This document shows positions 50,483-63,277 of a DNA stretch of 64,000 bases, piece after piece. Position numbers and translations under genes: made by a program. The notes below the pieces were generated by a model. That model did no database searches. It worked only from the letters and a program-made list of their open reading frames with translations, and was not told the DNA's origin. Source of the DNA: Diphasiastrum complanatum (taxonomy: Eukaryota > Streptophyta > Lycopodiopsida > Lycopodiales > Lycopodiaceae); NCBI GenBank assembly GCA_029204225.1, contig CM055092.1:85914032-85978031 (forward strand), written 5' to 3'. The stretch's first letter is position 1. Every line of letters begins with the position of its first letter.

Positions 50483-53400
50483 ATGGCAGCTGAAGCTGGA
50501 GCAGAAGGCACTTCGACGTCAAGGCCGTTGGAGTACACTCCAACCTGGGCCGTGGCCACCGTCTGCACCATATATGTGGTTGCCTCGCTCATACTTGAGC
50601 GCGGTCTCCACCGCCTTGGCACGGTAACAGTCTCCATCATCCATGCTTATTGCTTCTGCTCTTTGCTGATGATGAATTGGAGCCTTGAAGTTGCTATAGC
50701 CTTCTTTCTGTATCCGATCATCTTTCTGCAGATGGCCTTCTTACCTTTTGAGGAAAGCAGAATCGCGCGTGTCGAAGAGTACAGTCCTTCGTTTTCCACA
50801 TGCTCAGATATCTAGTTTTACCATCCCCCTTCGTCCATTTCTTGATCTCAAAGCTTTCTAATGTTGGGCTCTCGAGCTTCGACAACGCGTTATTCGTTGC
50901 AAATATTACCTCTTGAAGCTTGTTGTTTGATAGGTCGAAAGTATTCTATGTTAAGTGCATTCCGGAGGATTATTGACTAAGACGATCACTCCCTTACGAA
51001 GCTGTCGTGCTTCAAATGCATTCTTCGGTAGATTCTGATATAATTGATGATTAAAAGACCAATTCAGTATTTTAGTGGGGTGCTACATGTCACTTGTAAC
51101 ACAGTTTTTAGGAATAATTTGCGATGATGCATGGATGCTTGGTATACAAGCTCTTGACATGAAGACTTGGATGCTCACAATTGTGCTGTGGTTTGTTTTT
51201 TACAGTGGCTGACCAAGACTAAACGAAAACCTCTCTACGAAACGTTGGAGAAAATGAAAGAAGGTGTAATCTCTCGCAAAATCTCTATTCTACTTTTTCC
51301 CGCTCTTTTACCTGATCACAAAATTTAACCGCATGTCATTCAGGCTATCTCACCATTGAAGTTCGTTACCATCTCATCGGTTATTTTTCTTCCATATTTA
51401 TCATAAATTATTTTAGTCCTCATGACGCAGTTTTTCCTAATCTGGTTTCTCCATGGATGTGTTGTTAGTCAATATGTCTCCGGTCTATAGTGAAATCACG
51501 TTATTTTCTGAAAACGTGATCTTAGACTTCAGGCCATATTCTTATGATGTCTCTTTTTCTTCTTGTGCTAATATTCTTCAAGTTAAATTTTAATCTTCCT
51601 CTTTTTGTAGATTTTGTTCTTCTGCATGCTAAGCTTTCAACATTACGTTCCGTGGCTGACCTATGCCTTAACTTTGGTTTTCAATTTTGCAGAGTTGATG
51701 CTGTTAGGCTTTATATCTCTACTTCTCACAGTAACAGCAGATTACGTGGCCAGAATCTGCGTGAAAACGTCACTTTATAACAAGCAACCAACTCCTTGCA
51801 AGCTAACTGAAACTACTGCAGGCCATCGTAGAAAGCTTTTGGAATACTTTTTGACTGAGCCTTCCAGACGAAATCTAGTTGTTTCTGCTGGGAAAATCTG
51901 CCCACAGGTCTGTTTATGAAGTATTTTTCAATGTTCAGTCGACTAACCATTGCAAAATTTGTCAATGATGTTGAACGGTCTCTCTCTCTCTCTCTCTCTC
52001 GCCACATGCACTTTGAACGGGGGCAACTTCATTTCCTTGCTGCGAGGAAGAGAGGCGTGCCTCCACTATCTTGCTTTGGGATCATTTATCATTTTACACA
52101 TGTACCGTTCACTTTGACCTCGAGATGTAGGCTTTTTAGATCAAATCTTTAATCTTATCTATGTTTTGGATAGCTGCTGCATCCAATCAAGTAACATGTC
52201 GCAGTGCATACTGCCACAGCATGTAAGACAGATGCTACATTCCATGTGATAATCCATGACACTATGTCTGCCATTGTGAGGGTGGCAAGTGAATCCCCTA
52301 GCCAACAAGCCAAACCATTAAAAATGACTAAATCGCGTGCACCTCCAAACTGAAGTAGATACTCACCGTAGGTGGTGACCGGTCCAAGAACATTAGCAGA
52401 AGTCCTGGTAATACCCAGGTCCACGGCATCGATAGACTACACACAAAACTCATCCGAAGCATCATGAAATTTTTCCTGATGTGAGGCAGTCCTGGCATTA
52501 AAATTTCCAGTCAAGAGTATATGACCCGCCATTGAATATCTCATAATGTCCTGATGATAGATCAGGGCGAATCGACATTTGCAAAAGAGGATGTCATGGG
52601 TGGAAAGTAACATATTGCCATAATATATTCCTATCCAGGCCAATACCCTGTCCACTAAGGCGAATCCAAAGATATCGCACATGTAGATCATGACCAATGA
52701 ACTCAATAATAGGCTGCAGAATCTCTCTGTACAAACATGCCACTGCACCTGAGCCTCTGCCACTCACAGAACGTGTCACTGTCCAACCTGTAGAATACCA
52801 CCGAAAACCTGGGAAATCTGGTAAACCTCTCTCACTGCTCTCATGTGTCTCGGTAAATAGCAAGATATCACCATGTGCAATAAAATCAACTAGATTGCCA
52901 GATGTGGATGATGAATGAATCCCATTACAATTCCACACCCCAATTCTCAAGAAGTGCAGAAGGGGGCCTCAAGCACTATTCTCTATTGATATATTTCACT
53001 TGTCCCATCCCTATAAATGGCAATCTGTCCGGAATCACGAATAGTTTGGAAAGCCTTTGTCCTCTCTTCAACTTGCATAAATGTAAGGTCATCATCTAGA
53101 AAAATAGTAGTTCCCTTTAATTTGGTTTAAAGGCGTAATACCGATCTTCGTTCTTCTAGTGATGTAAAGCGGATGAAAAAGAGTGGCATTATCTTTTTTT
53201 GTTTTCCATGCACAATACATGCTTTACAATGATGAATCATGACCTAATGTGGGGTCCAAGAAATGACCAGCCTCTTGCATGGCATCTTGGGTATTGGGAA
53301 TTCCTCTCACTTGTACATATGTGCTTTTTGTTCTCTCAATTTCTCTTCGGAAAGAGTGGCAGCATTAACACTAGTCATACGTGAAGACTAACCATCATCT

Positions 53401-56400
53401 TTCGTGAATAATGAGGCCCAAGTCTTAGTGGCTTCTTCATGTTGGACCAGTTCTTGAAGCTCATAGATCTTCGTAGAGGTATGTATCGGAGTCCCTTGTT
53501 CAACCTTCGTTTTGAGCTGCAACATCTCCTTCTTCATGACCTGGAACTCCATTTTATGTTGCTCAAGACAGGAAATGACTTACTGTTCATAGGCATGCAT
53601 AGGAGAATAAGCATTTAGAAGAGAGAGGATAGGAGCAGGAGTATGAGGAGCCTTAGAGCAATGCACTAGGGAGGATGGCATAGAAAGCAGGAGCAGAGTG
53701 AGAAGAAGGCGACAAAGCAACCAGGAAGGGAGGGAATTCACGAGTAAGGGCCAAAGAATGTGAAAGAGAAAGTCTAGGCCTTAAAAACCAAAAAAACCCT
53801 CAAGGACCGAGACCAACTAAAAAGAACTGTCACAAAATGGGGACCATAGAATAGAACCAACATGCTTAGAAACAGTCAAAGAATGAATTTGACAAAGCTG
53901 AAACGAAAAAACTCGACCCAAGCACAAACAAGACCGATAAAAATTGTAAACAACAATGAGGACCGAATCAAGACTAAACAGAATGGAACTCAAAGAAGGA
54001 AAAGGACACAAGAACAAGCTAACATAAGCCAAACATAGGCAAGCCCTACATGGATGGAACTAAGAAGAAGACTCAGACAATAACCAAACATAACAGGTTA
54101 ACACCAGAGGAAACAAGCCAAGAGGACAAGCATGAAAGAGTTAACATCAAAAAGCAAATAGAAACAAGTAGAGGACAAAATTCGTTAAAAAGGAATTGAA
54201 TTAGCAACAAAGGCACTTATAAGCCAAAAACATACCAATGTAAATACGAAAAATCATCATCATCCCAAAAAAAAGGTTGTAGAACAATTGAAATTAACGA
54301 TGACAAAGTAAATGATACAGTTCAAAAAATAAGTAATAAATTTGTCATATCATGAAGTACTACAAATATGTATTGAGTCTAAACCTAGCCTGTGTTCCAA
54401 AAGGTAACTACGAGCAGCATGGTGTGTTATGATTGGCCTATCAAAGCCTGATATATGCAATATGATGTTGTCCAGTCAGAACATCATGGTGTTATGCCAT
54501 TTTTTTCCTCTTGTTTTTGATTGTGACAGATTAAATATCAATAGTTAATTTGATCAACTATTGATCCAAAATTGAGTGTGCGCGCTTGTGCATGGCAACT
54601 AGACATGTTCTGTTCTAACTAACAGAGAAAATGAATTTACACGGGGGTTCTGTGTTTAAGGTGTCAACGTATAATCTGTGCCAGATGGGTAATCACAGGT
54701 ACTTAACCACATTGTAGAGGGTTATTTATGCCACTGTTACACCCATAGTTGCCCGTTCTGGAACCCTGAAATTAATATTTTTGGTACGTATTGTTTTTTT
54801 GGTTTATTTCTGTAAAAAGTGCAGATTGAGTTGGCATTAATGAAGAAAACAAAAAAGGTTGCAGTAACCGATGCGCATACAGTACAATCATTTGCGATGG
54901 CTGCATGAATCGTGCATACAGTACAATCATTTGTGATGGCTCATTTTCTTTGTTTGGTTTGTAAGTTTCGGCTATTTGCAAAAATGGTGGTTTGCTGCAT
55001 GAGTTGCTATGAAAAACGTCGAAGTAACTGAACAAATTCCAGAGTATGCAGTAATCACAAAGATCATTGTGGAATTTTAACTGATGGATTCATTGCACAT
55101 TTTGGGGATTCATGTTTCATGATTGAGCTTACGAATTATGGGAGGAATAAAAGAGCTTTTTAATCAATTTTTCAAGACATTTTGTAGCAGTCCGTTCCGG
55201 AATGTGTAGTATGTTCTGACCCCAAAACCTTGGAATGTGTTTCTGAGTTCAACCATATGGAAGACATTGGGATATTATTTCACCGAATCACGGTTTGAAC
55301 AGAGTCCGAACCATGATTCGTCAAAGAAATGGAAGGGCCCAATTCGAATATTGAAGAACCAAGAAAAAATTGCACCAACAAATGTTTTTTTTGGACAGTT
55401 TTTTCCTGGAGTTTGATATATACAGTCTAAGGCCTTGAGTCTGGCTTACATTAAGCTTTAATAGGTAAATCTTGAGTCTGGGCCTGCAGTATGTATTTAG
55501 TCTGGAGTCGTACTAGTTTAAGCTGTAAGTAAGTTGTGTGAAATGCATCTTGATTGGCATCTCCTAAGCTATTTGTGTGAACCTTGCAGGGAAAGGAGCC
55601 TTTTATTTCTTTTCAAAGCCTTGAACAGCTACACCGTTTCATATTTATCATGGCAATGACTCATATCTTGTACAGTTGTATGACAATGTTACTCGCTATT
55701 GTCAAGGTGAGAAGAATGTAACATGTTTGAGCGTGGAATCTGAATCTGAATATGCTCTTAACTCTTAATAAATCAACGTAGCACAGCTAGGACGATGAAA
55801 TATTTTATTTAATAATAGAGAATAAGTTCTTTGTGTCTCCATGTAGCTATTAACCAGTTACAAAAGTGCAGCTTATAATCTTGGATCTATTTTATGTGTT
55901 GTTTGTTATTCAATTGGCAAGAGCTAATCCTCTTTGCCTAAGTTTTAATTGAATTGCTGATGTAAAATAGTCTTAGAACGAACTCTTCTTCCGATGTTCA
56001 TAGTTTCTCTCAAGAATCTCATGGTGGTGCCAAGTACTATGTAATCTTCATTGATGATCATTCTAGATATGGTTGGATTTACCTCTTGTCTTGTAAATCT
56101 ATGGTGTTTGATTCGTTTGTAAAGTTCAAAACTCTTGTAGAAAATCAACTTAGTACCAAGATCAAGGTATTAAGAAGTGATAATGGAGAGATCTTGTTCT
56201 GATCTATCTTCAGGGAAATTGTCAACAAATTTCTTGATTTAAATTTTCTTATACTTCAGCTAAATTAGTACTTGACAACTGTCAACCGGGAAGTCATAAT
56301 CACATGTAAGCATGAAAAAATCTGCCCTTTGAGTAGTATTATTTATGTGGTGGAAATCAAACTTCTATGGCAATCTCAAGAGACCTCTCAGTATGGTTTA

Positions 56401-59400
56401 TGGACATAATCTGGACCCAGGAGTGAGTGAAGACACTCATAAAGTAAGAGCTATATATAAAAAACTTGTGGGGCTGGGTAAATACGAAAATGTGTGAACA
56501 TGTTATCTCATTGATACCCTTAATGCTGAAAGAATCTATCCAACAAATCTGGAAATGTCCAAAAGTACAAGAAAGAATAGAGTCAATTGTACGCATTGTT
56601 TAAAGCATAGGTCCCGCGGATCCCGGTACCGCGGGACCATATATGGTACCGCGGTACCCAAATTTTTTTTTTTTTTTGTGAAAATAACACGCGATTTTTT
56701 TTTTTTAATATTATGGTACCGCCCTGGTACCGCGGATCCCAGGGCGGTACCGTACCAGCGGTACCACTGATATGGTACCGGCGGTACCATACCAGCAGTA
56801 CCACGGGGTACTATGGTTTAAAGATAAGATTTGAAGTGGCATTATTTAATAAATTTGAACTTTTTGTAGAACATAATCAGTATCACTTGATCCTCTTCTG
56901 TCTGTCTTCCTTCTCTTGATACTCTTGACTTAAGGAACTAGAGCTTGTTAGAATGTGTCCTGGTCTAATCTTTCCAGAGGAAATTATTATGTTTTATGGA
57001 AAGAGTATTATTCAATCATACAACTGTTGTTATATCCAATGATCAGCATTGGGACTCAGAGGGAATCAAACTTAACTACAGAAAATGCTCGATAGTTAAT
57101 AGTTTTTGGTGATTCGGTCTTCCAAAGTTTTGTAGTTTTTGCCAGCATAAAAAGCTTCCACCTACTTTTTCTCTCTAAAAGGGGCATTTCCTCTTTCTAA
57201 AATATGGCTCTAATCTATCCTTTTAAGTTCCCCTGCCTACCTTTCTCGTCCTTGGTCATGCAGTCCTCAGAGGTTGGCAAGGCCACTGATCAGAACTCCG
57301 TGTCTCAACTGGCTGAAAACTTTAGTGACTACTCCCCCATTTGTGTCTTGATGATCACTAGACCATCCTGAATTACTGTAGGCTCTTGTGGGGGAACTTC
57401 GGTGGATGGTGAAGCCTGTAGAGTGGCCTCTGCTCTTGGGCCACCTGCTTCTACATGTGCAGTGTCATCCTCCTGCTGTAGAGTCTAATGTCTGCCTGCT
57501 GCTTTCTATTGTCATCTCAAGAAAGTTGGATACCTGTTTTGGGTGCCAGCAGCATCAAGGGCATCCAGTACCATACAAGATAGGCTCAGACAGCCACCTC
57601 CAGAGGCTTAACCGTCCAGCAGCCAGCTCCAAGCTACTAGATGGGAGTTACACAATTGCAAATTCCCTAAAGGGCCCTCCTGTTGCCTGTATGCTCTTAG
57701 ATGAGTTGCTCCACTCCAAATGGCTTGAGGGCCCTACCATTGCATCCCTGCTTGATGATGATGTCATGAAATCACTTCCTACGTTTACCCTGGCCGGCTA
57801 ACCGGCTATCAGCTTGTCTGCCCCAGAATATTGGCCAAAAGGTGTGAAGCATGCAGAATTTGAAATCCTGCCGCATATAGGTAAGGCTCATGTTCTGTAT
57901 GACACATTTTGTACTCCTGGGTTTTAATGCACTCCAAATGCAACTTAGGCCATGTCGTTTACTGTTAGCAGGTATGCTGAAGCATCCAAGCCTGTGCTCT
58001 GCATTATGCAGTTTCTTGTTGGAGATTTTGTGATTCTCCTAAGTTCAAATAGCACATGCGAACAATGTGCTAAAATTAATGCCAATCTTTTTAAATTTAA
58101 GTGTTCAGTTATAGAGAAAGAACCTTCATGAAATTTTTTCTTGCACCATGCCTAGTATCTGTAAATTTTCTCATTAATCATAAAACCTGACAGATTGTTT
58201 CAGTTCATTTTGTACAAACTTACTGGTCATATTTTTCTAGTTTCTAAATTATACAAAAACCTATGGACTTCTTGTGTAGATGGTTATGTTTGTCAAGTCA
58301 GTTGGTTAATCCACGTGAAGGCATACAATCTATGCATGAGTACGACCAAAATCTGTTGCTAATTTATTGTGCAACTGACAAGAATCGCTCGCATACCTCT
58401 CTCCTTTTCAAATAAACAAAAAGGAAGATGTAAAAGAAATTCGACTGTAATTTTTATGCAGTATAAGTTCTTACCTGGGTGGACTTTTGTGTTTCCCATA
58501 CCATGACCCGTAAATACCCGTTCCTAAGGTTTTTCCTTAGGAACGACTACAAAACATTCCTTAAAACAGACTGCTTACATGAAATAACACTGTTATCTGT
58601 GAAATTTGAAGAGTTTAAATGTTTACATAATACAGAGGCAGTGCCATTTTATCAAGCATATTTTGGGAAAATCTTTGAAACTAGTTTATAAACTTGAAAT
58701 TATCAAGCAGGCTGCAGCCCTTCCTGCTAAAATATTCTACTCTGAATCCAGTTAACATATTGCTTGGCATCTTCTTCAAGTCTACAAATTTTTGGGGACG
58801 CTTAAAATATTTTTTTGAAAAAATTGTACCAAGGAACGGTTCCTTACGTGCCCTAGGAACAGTACGGAACTGTTCCTAGGAACTATGCCATAACTGAAAA
58901 AGGATTTTTATTTAAAGCCATATATTTCATGGGCAGGACTTGATCTGACACCGTTTGTCAGTATTTGTGCTTTATAATTAGCCTGAGATGATTTACTGTA
59001 AAGTTGGAGTGAGGCCAATGTAGCAGTTGTAAGTGTTTGATTTGAAGGTTTTGTTTGCAATCCCTTGCAATCTTGCTAGTGTGAGAGGAGGTTTGTCTGC
59101 TCCTAAACCTTCGCGTGGCCATTTTACCTAACTGGGATCTTTTGTTTGGAAAATGTAGATTGTCTGACAATCTTTGGGAAGATCTTGTATTTTCATGTCA
59201 ATTTTGCTCTTTATGCAATTTAGGAATGAGCCTGGTGCTGGTCTGTTACCAGTACCAGCATTTGATGATTAACAAAGTTTTGTTTTACTTTTTTGTATGA
59301 GAGCTAGTTAAATATATCATGCGTCAATGTGTTCATATAAGAGTATTTTCTCTACAATGTCAACTATAGAAGAGATTCACAGACTCATCTGAATTGCTTT

Positions 59401-62400
59401 CTTGTATGTTTGGTTTTGAAAGTACCTATAGTTTTCATGAAGTTGTAACATTTCCTTTTCCCTTCACTAGAATGCAATTTGTGTGTTTCCCAAATATTGT
59501 GAGATAGATTTACTGAAGTGGATACATGATTAGAATTTCAGTAAAATGATTTTCACATAGTATTTATGCTGAACTGTTTATTAAAGTTCAGAAGTGAGAT
59601 CTCTGTAATGGCATTTAACATAGACTCTTAAAAGAGCCTTCATATATTCTAGAAAACCAAGCTCACAAAAGGAAAAGTGTTAGTCTCTTCCCAGATGATG
59701 CTGATGTGATATACACAATATCTTCTGTTGCTTCTCAGTTGTCGTTGATGTGTTATCAGCTTCTATTTGGCACCAACCACGACCAGAAATTTATTTATTT
59801 CAAATACTGGCTTTTCTCATCAGGTTCATGGGTGGAGACACTGGGAACAGGAGGCCCATTCCAATACACATGATAATCTAGATGGTAAGGTACATCGATG
59901 ATCGGACTGCAAGAGACCTCTTTCTTCGAGCAACACTGGTTTATCTTTCATCAACTTAGAGGAGATTTAAGTTTAAGGTTTTCTCTTAACTTCAATGTCA
60001 TCGAAATTGCAAGTTTCCACCTTCCGGCAGACAACTCAAAAGATATACTGTAGATGTCCAGTTGGATACAAGGAGGTTAAAATGCAGTTGGCTATTTTAT
60101 TTGTTGTTTTAGTTTTAAGTGCAAGTGAAGGGTGTGACATTTGACGAAGGAAATTTTTTACGTCCTTGCGTATTGTACTGATGCAGACATAACCAGGAAT
60201 CTAACTTTGCGACGACAGTCCACATTTGTCATGTATCACACTTCGAAACCATGGAGTAAAAATAGGTTTTTTGTTTGGCTGGTTAGTATCTGTCTTACTT
60301 TTATCCTTGCCTTTATGTCATTGGCATGTTTTCCCAAATTTGAAAGTCAAAATTTGAATATTTTGCTCTCCAGCACTTCCTTTGATGTGGCTCAATCTTG
60401 GGGCTTTCGTGATTTTTCTGAAAAGTGAGCTAAATTATGCTTGATGTGATTTGCACAAAACATCATGTGTGAGAATTGTAGTTTTGTTGCAGCCTTTCTT
60501 TAATTCCTTAGGTGATATACTGCCCTTTAACCACTTATCTGATGGTAATTGTTTCATTATCAAGGAAGCAAATGCCTGCCACCATCGTCCTTTTAGCAGA
60601 AGACTTGGGCTATGAAGTTAGTAAATCGTTGTACTTATCTTAGTTTTTGGGAGCTAATCCTTGTTGTAGCAGTGACCAATTAGTCAACAGCGAGGCAGCA
60701 AATTTTTTTTCTGCTTTATTCTCCTTTCTTAGATGCAACTTAAAGCTATGCTCACCTCTAGACCTTGTACAATGAAGCTTGCCATCAACTTAAAGTTGAT
60801 TACTTGTTTCTTGCATTTAGGTTTTCATTTGAGGTTCATATCCATGTTCCCAAGCATAATGTGTTTGAATTTGATTCATCATGGGATGGCATTATTATCT
60901 ATTATTACGATTCTGTATAGAAGAGAGACAAGCTATTTTTGAGCACTTTTAAATACATTTCTTAAACATGTCTTGTCCATGCACCAAATTGCAAGACCTA
61001 GTATGTATGCAATAAATGACTCTACCCTCAAACCCTTTAGCTCAGATCTAAATTCATTGTGTCTACATGAATCAACTTTCCAGTGAAGATGATGCATGGG
61101 AGACCTTGAACATTTCTTCATTTTTCCTATTTTCTATATTGAGTATTGGGTTGTGAGTGAGTTCGTCCTTCAGCTTAAAGTGAGTAGGGGTGTCATAGCA
61201 TTTGGTCTGCACTTTGCACGATAAAGTTGATGGTCTAAGACTTGTAGGTGGATATATAAGGTGATGATTGCAGGCCTCCTTTATTATTTTGGGTACTAGA
61301 CAAACATCGATGTATTAACATGGTTTGTGTCATATTATAGGGGGAATTCCTAAATGACGTAATTTAGAACACATGTTTTAAGTATTCCAAATCTAAGCAT
61401 CACATTTTTAACATGTACAACGTGTGTGTGAAATGTGTCAGTGTCTCATAAAACTCTAATCTGAATGTTATTAGGAGTGTTTTTGGTTTTTACAATTCAA
61501 AAATGTGTTATGGAGGTTGGACATGATCCTGAAAATTACATGGAAAAGGACTGCATCGGCATATGTATAAACTAGGGCTCAACGGCAAAAAGAATAGGAG
61601 CCGACCAGAACCTCTAGTTAGGTTGCCAGATTTCCCTTTCCGTCAAATCTAGGTACATTGATCCTAGGAAAATTCCTATATCGAGTAGGTCAAGACTGTA
61701 AGTTACCAAGAATTTGCTCCTTAGCCACTTGTGTAGGTAGTAGCTTTGATAGGTGCTATAGTTTTAGATTTCGTAAATCTAATAGGGTGTTAGAAGTGTG
61801 TGTCTTAGATGGTCTTTCTCTCGATGTGCATGATGGAGCCATTGATCAGGGATGTTACAGGTAGGGATATTAATTTGTTGAAGCACTAGCTTTATCTCCC
61901 AGCATATTTTCAATTAATGAGTACTGGATGATAGTAATAAGCAAAGTTCAAACATTACTCTAATTATGTAAGTTAGAGGATAGTGGAGTCTATCCAAGGA
62001 TGCTTAGTGTTATCAAGTACTATAAAATGCCAAGTATTTCATGAAGATGATAAGCAAACACATGTTGTGATTTAGAAATCACCATGCTGACGATCGCGAA
62101 CGATTTGCAAGTGCACGATAAAAAAGAATAGTTCTTTGTATGTTCAGTCCACTAGCACAAGTTGCGAAAAACCTCTATGGGAAGGATCATATTTTCAAGT
62201 AGCCAAACTACGATTATCAAGCAAAGGATGTAGATTATGTGAATGACTAGTTATGAGAACGTGTGAACCATCGTTAAATGATAGCTTTTCGTTTGACCAA
62301 TCTAAGCTACTTCTTGTGATCAAAGCGTCATGGTTACTAAATACTCAAATAGGCAAATTGTCAACCTTGTAATGTCATCAATCACCTGACAACTTTGACC

Positions 62401-63277
62401 CCAAAACCATTTCAATCTATTGGAAACCTTTCATCAAAATTGACATGGTTGAGATCCTCAAAATGGACTTATGGTACAAATCAGCTATATCAATTTAGCA
62501 AGTATCATGGAGGTTTCTTGCATAACAAGTGGCATATACTAGTCTTAATACATATTACATAGTGAAAGGTGAAGAGTTCATCTTTTAGTGGTTTTTACTT
62601 GTCAATGTGTTTGGTTGAGCAGAATCTCAAGGTATTGTGTTAAAGAAGTGGAGAATTTTGCTAGAACTAATTTAGACTTGGAACCTCAAAAGTATGTACT
62701 TGAAGTTGGAAAACCCTTGACACTCAATTGGATTCGATGCTACTATTAGTTGTTGGGTGAGGGATTATTATGTACTTGGCTTGGTACATTGTGACTATTC
62801 AACATTCAAACCAAAGTTATGGAATGGATGTGGGGATTTGAAGTTATTGATATATTTGTGATATATGGTAATGTGCACAATTGCCGCACACATGTATATC
62901 AGAGTGCCGTCATAGTACTTGTACACATGGGTATTTTTCCAATCCCTCATTCTTTCCAACATTGATAGCATGCATGATTGCTTTGCCAAGATAATAATGC
63001 TCTATTGTGTGCTCGATATTGATGGACTCGTGTTGGTATTTTATTGTGTCTCAAATCTATAATTTTTCTACCATCATGTTCAAATATGTAAATAGTAGTC
63101 AATTTTTGGACATGCTAAACAACTTGTCGATTTGATGTTGGACAATATCTTGACATTTGTTCGAACTTGCTAATCCAATTGTTACTTTTTATATTATAAT
63201 AGGTCTGTTTTTTCCGTCAATTTGGTCAGACCGTCACAAGAGCTGATTATCTAGCTTTGAGAATGGGCTTCATAAAG
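50483..63277 (+). CDS. MLO-family membrane protein, exons 1-7 (3' end outside window)
   Basis: Seven exons in compatible phases encode 254 residues: 50,483-50,623; 51,206-51,263; 51,693-51,907; 55,590-55,706; 59,824-59,884; 60,187-60,281; 63,203-63,277. MLO proteins are seven-span plant membrane proteins linked to powdery mildew susceptibility and calcium/calmodulin signalling (family knowledge). Visible hallmarks are TPTWAVATVC (span 1), ELMLLGFISLLLTV (span 2), loop cysteines in ICVKTSLYNKQPTPCKL, SLEQLHRFIFIMAMTHILYS (span 3), VHGWRHWEQEAHS, LTLRRQSTFVMYHTS and VCFFRQFGQTVTRADYLALR. No stop or frameshift is seen. The ATG at 50,483 is chosen because it starts MAAEAG just before the conserved region. 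Introns of 3.7, 4.1 and 2.9 kb hold transposon debris. The calmodulin-binding tail lies outside the window. Confidence 0.93.
51980..52001. repeat. (CT)11 microsatellite in MLO intron 3
   Basis: A short CT run next to the LINE fragment. Confidence 0.95.
52155..53603 (-). mobile_element. LINE fragment (ORF1 and endonuclease) antisense in MLO intron 3
   Basis: On the minus strand, 53,603 to about 52,985 holds ORF1-like text: a coiled-coil stretch (CLEQHKMEFQVMKKEMLQLK) and then a nucleic-acid-binding type segment (KGTTIFLDDDLTFMQVEERT, SGQIAIYRDGTSEIYQ). At 52,950-52,155 is an endonuclease/exonuclease-type domain: IGVWNCNGI, LLFTETHE, GSGAVACLYRE, LLTGNFNART (the catalytic Asp of GDFNA is Asn) and ARDLVIFNGL. 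Frameshifts and stops occur. The reverse transcriptase that should follow is absent, the opposite of the usual 5' truncation. Confidence 0.75.
54865..54940. repeat. 36-bp tandem duplication in MLO intron 3
   Basis: GCATACAGTACAATCATTTG plus (C/T)GATGGCT occurs twice in a row. Confidence 0.85.
55284..55320. other. Tight 37-nt hairpin in MLO intron 3
   Basis: CGAATCACGGTTTGAAC and GTCCGAACCATGATTCG form a 17 bp stem with four non-identical positions around a 3-base loop. The words resemble the TTCGAA-type MITE at 18,279. Confidence 0.65.
56017..56203 (+). mobile_element. copia integrase scrap in MLO intron 4
   Basis: It reads GGAKYYVIFIDDHSRYGWIY and TKIKVLRSDNGE, the central integrase segment of copia elements, and then a stop. 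About 190 bp. Confidence 0.85.
56606..56815. mobile_element. hAT-like MITE with perfect 8-bp TSD in MLO intron 4
   Basis: Inverted ends CATAGGTCCCGCGG and, reversed, CATAGTACCCCGTGG bound 210 bp packed with GGTACC palindromes and T-runs. A perfect 8 bp direct repeat GTTTAAAG flanks it at 56,598-56,605 and 56,816-56,823, the length expected of hAT transposition. No transposase. Confidence 0.88.
57388..57801 (+). other. Open frame of 137 codons in MLO intron 4, unrecognised
   Basis: A moderately GC-rich open frame with a Cys/His patch (DTCFGCQQHQGHPVPY) and Leu-rich text. It could be a transposon gag remnant, but no family was recognised and there is no second line of evidence. Low confidence that it codes for protein. 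Confidence 0.25.
58500..58887. mobile_element. Possible palindrome-rich MITE (GTTCC/GGAAC) in MLO intron 4
   Basis: CGTTCCTAAGG...CCTTAGGAACG forms a hairpin at 58,519-58,545. Near 58,832-58,884 the words AAGGAACGGTTCCTT and AGGAACAGTACGGAACTGTT repeat the design and end in CTATG, as in the two hAT-like MITEs. The left end and the target duplication are unclear. Confidence 0.5.
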
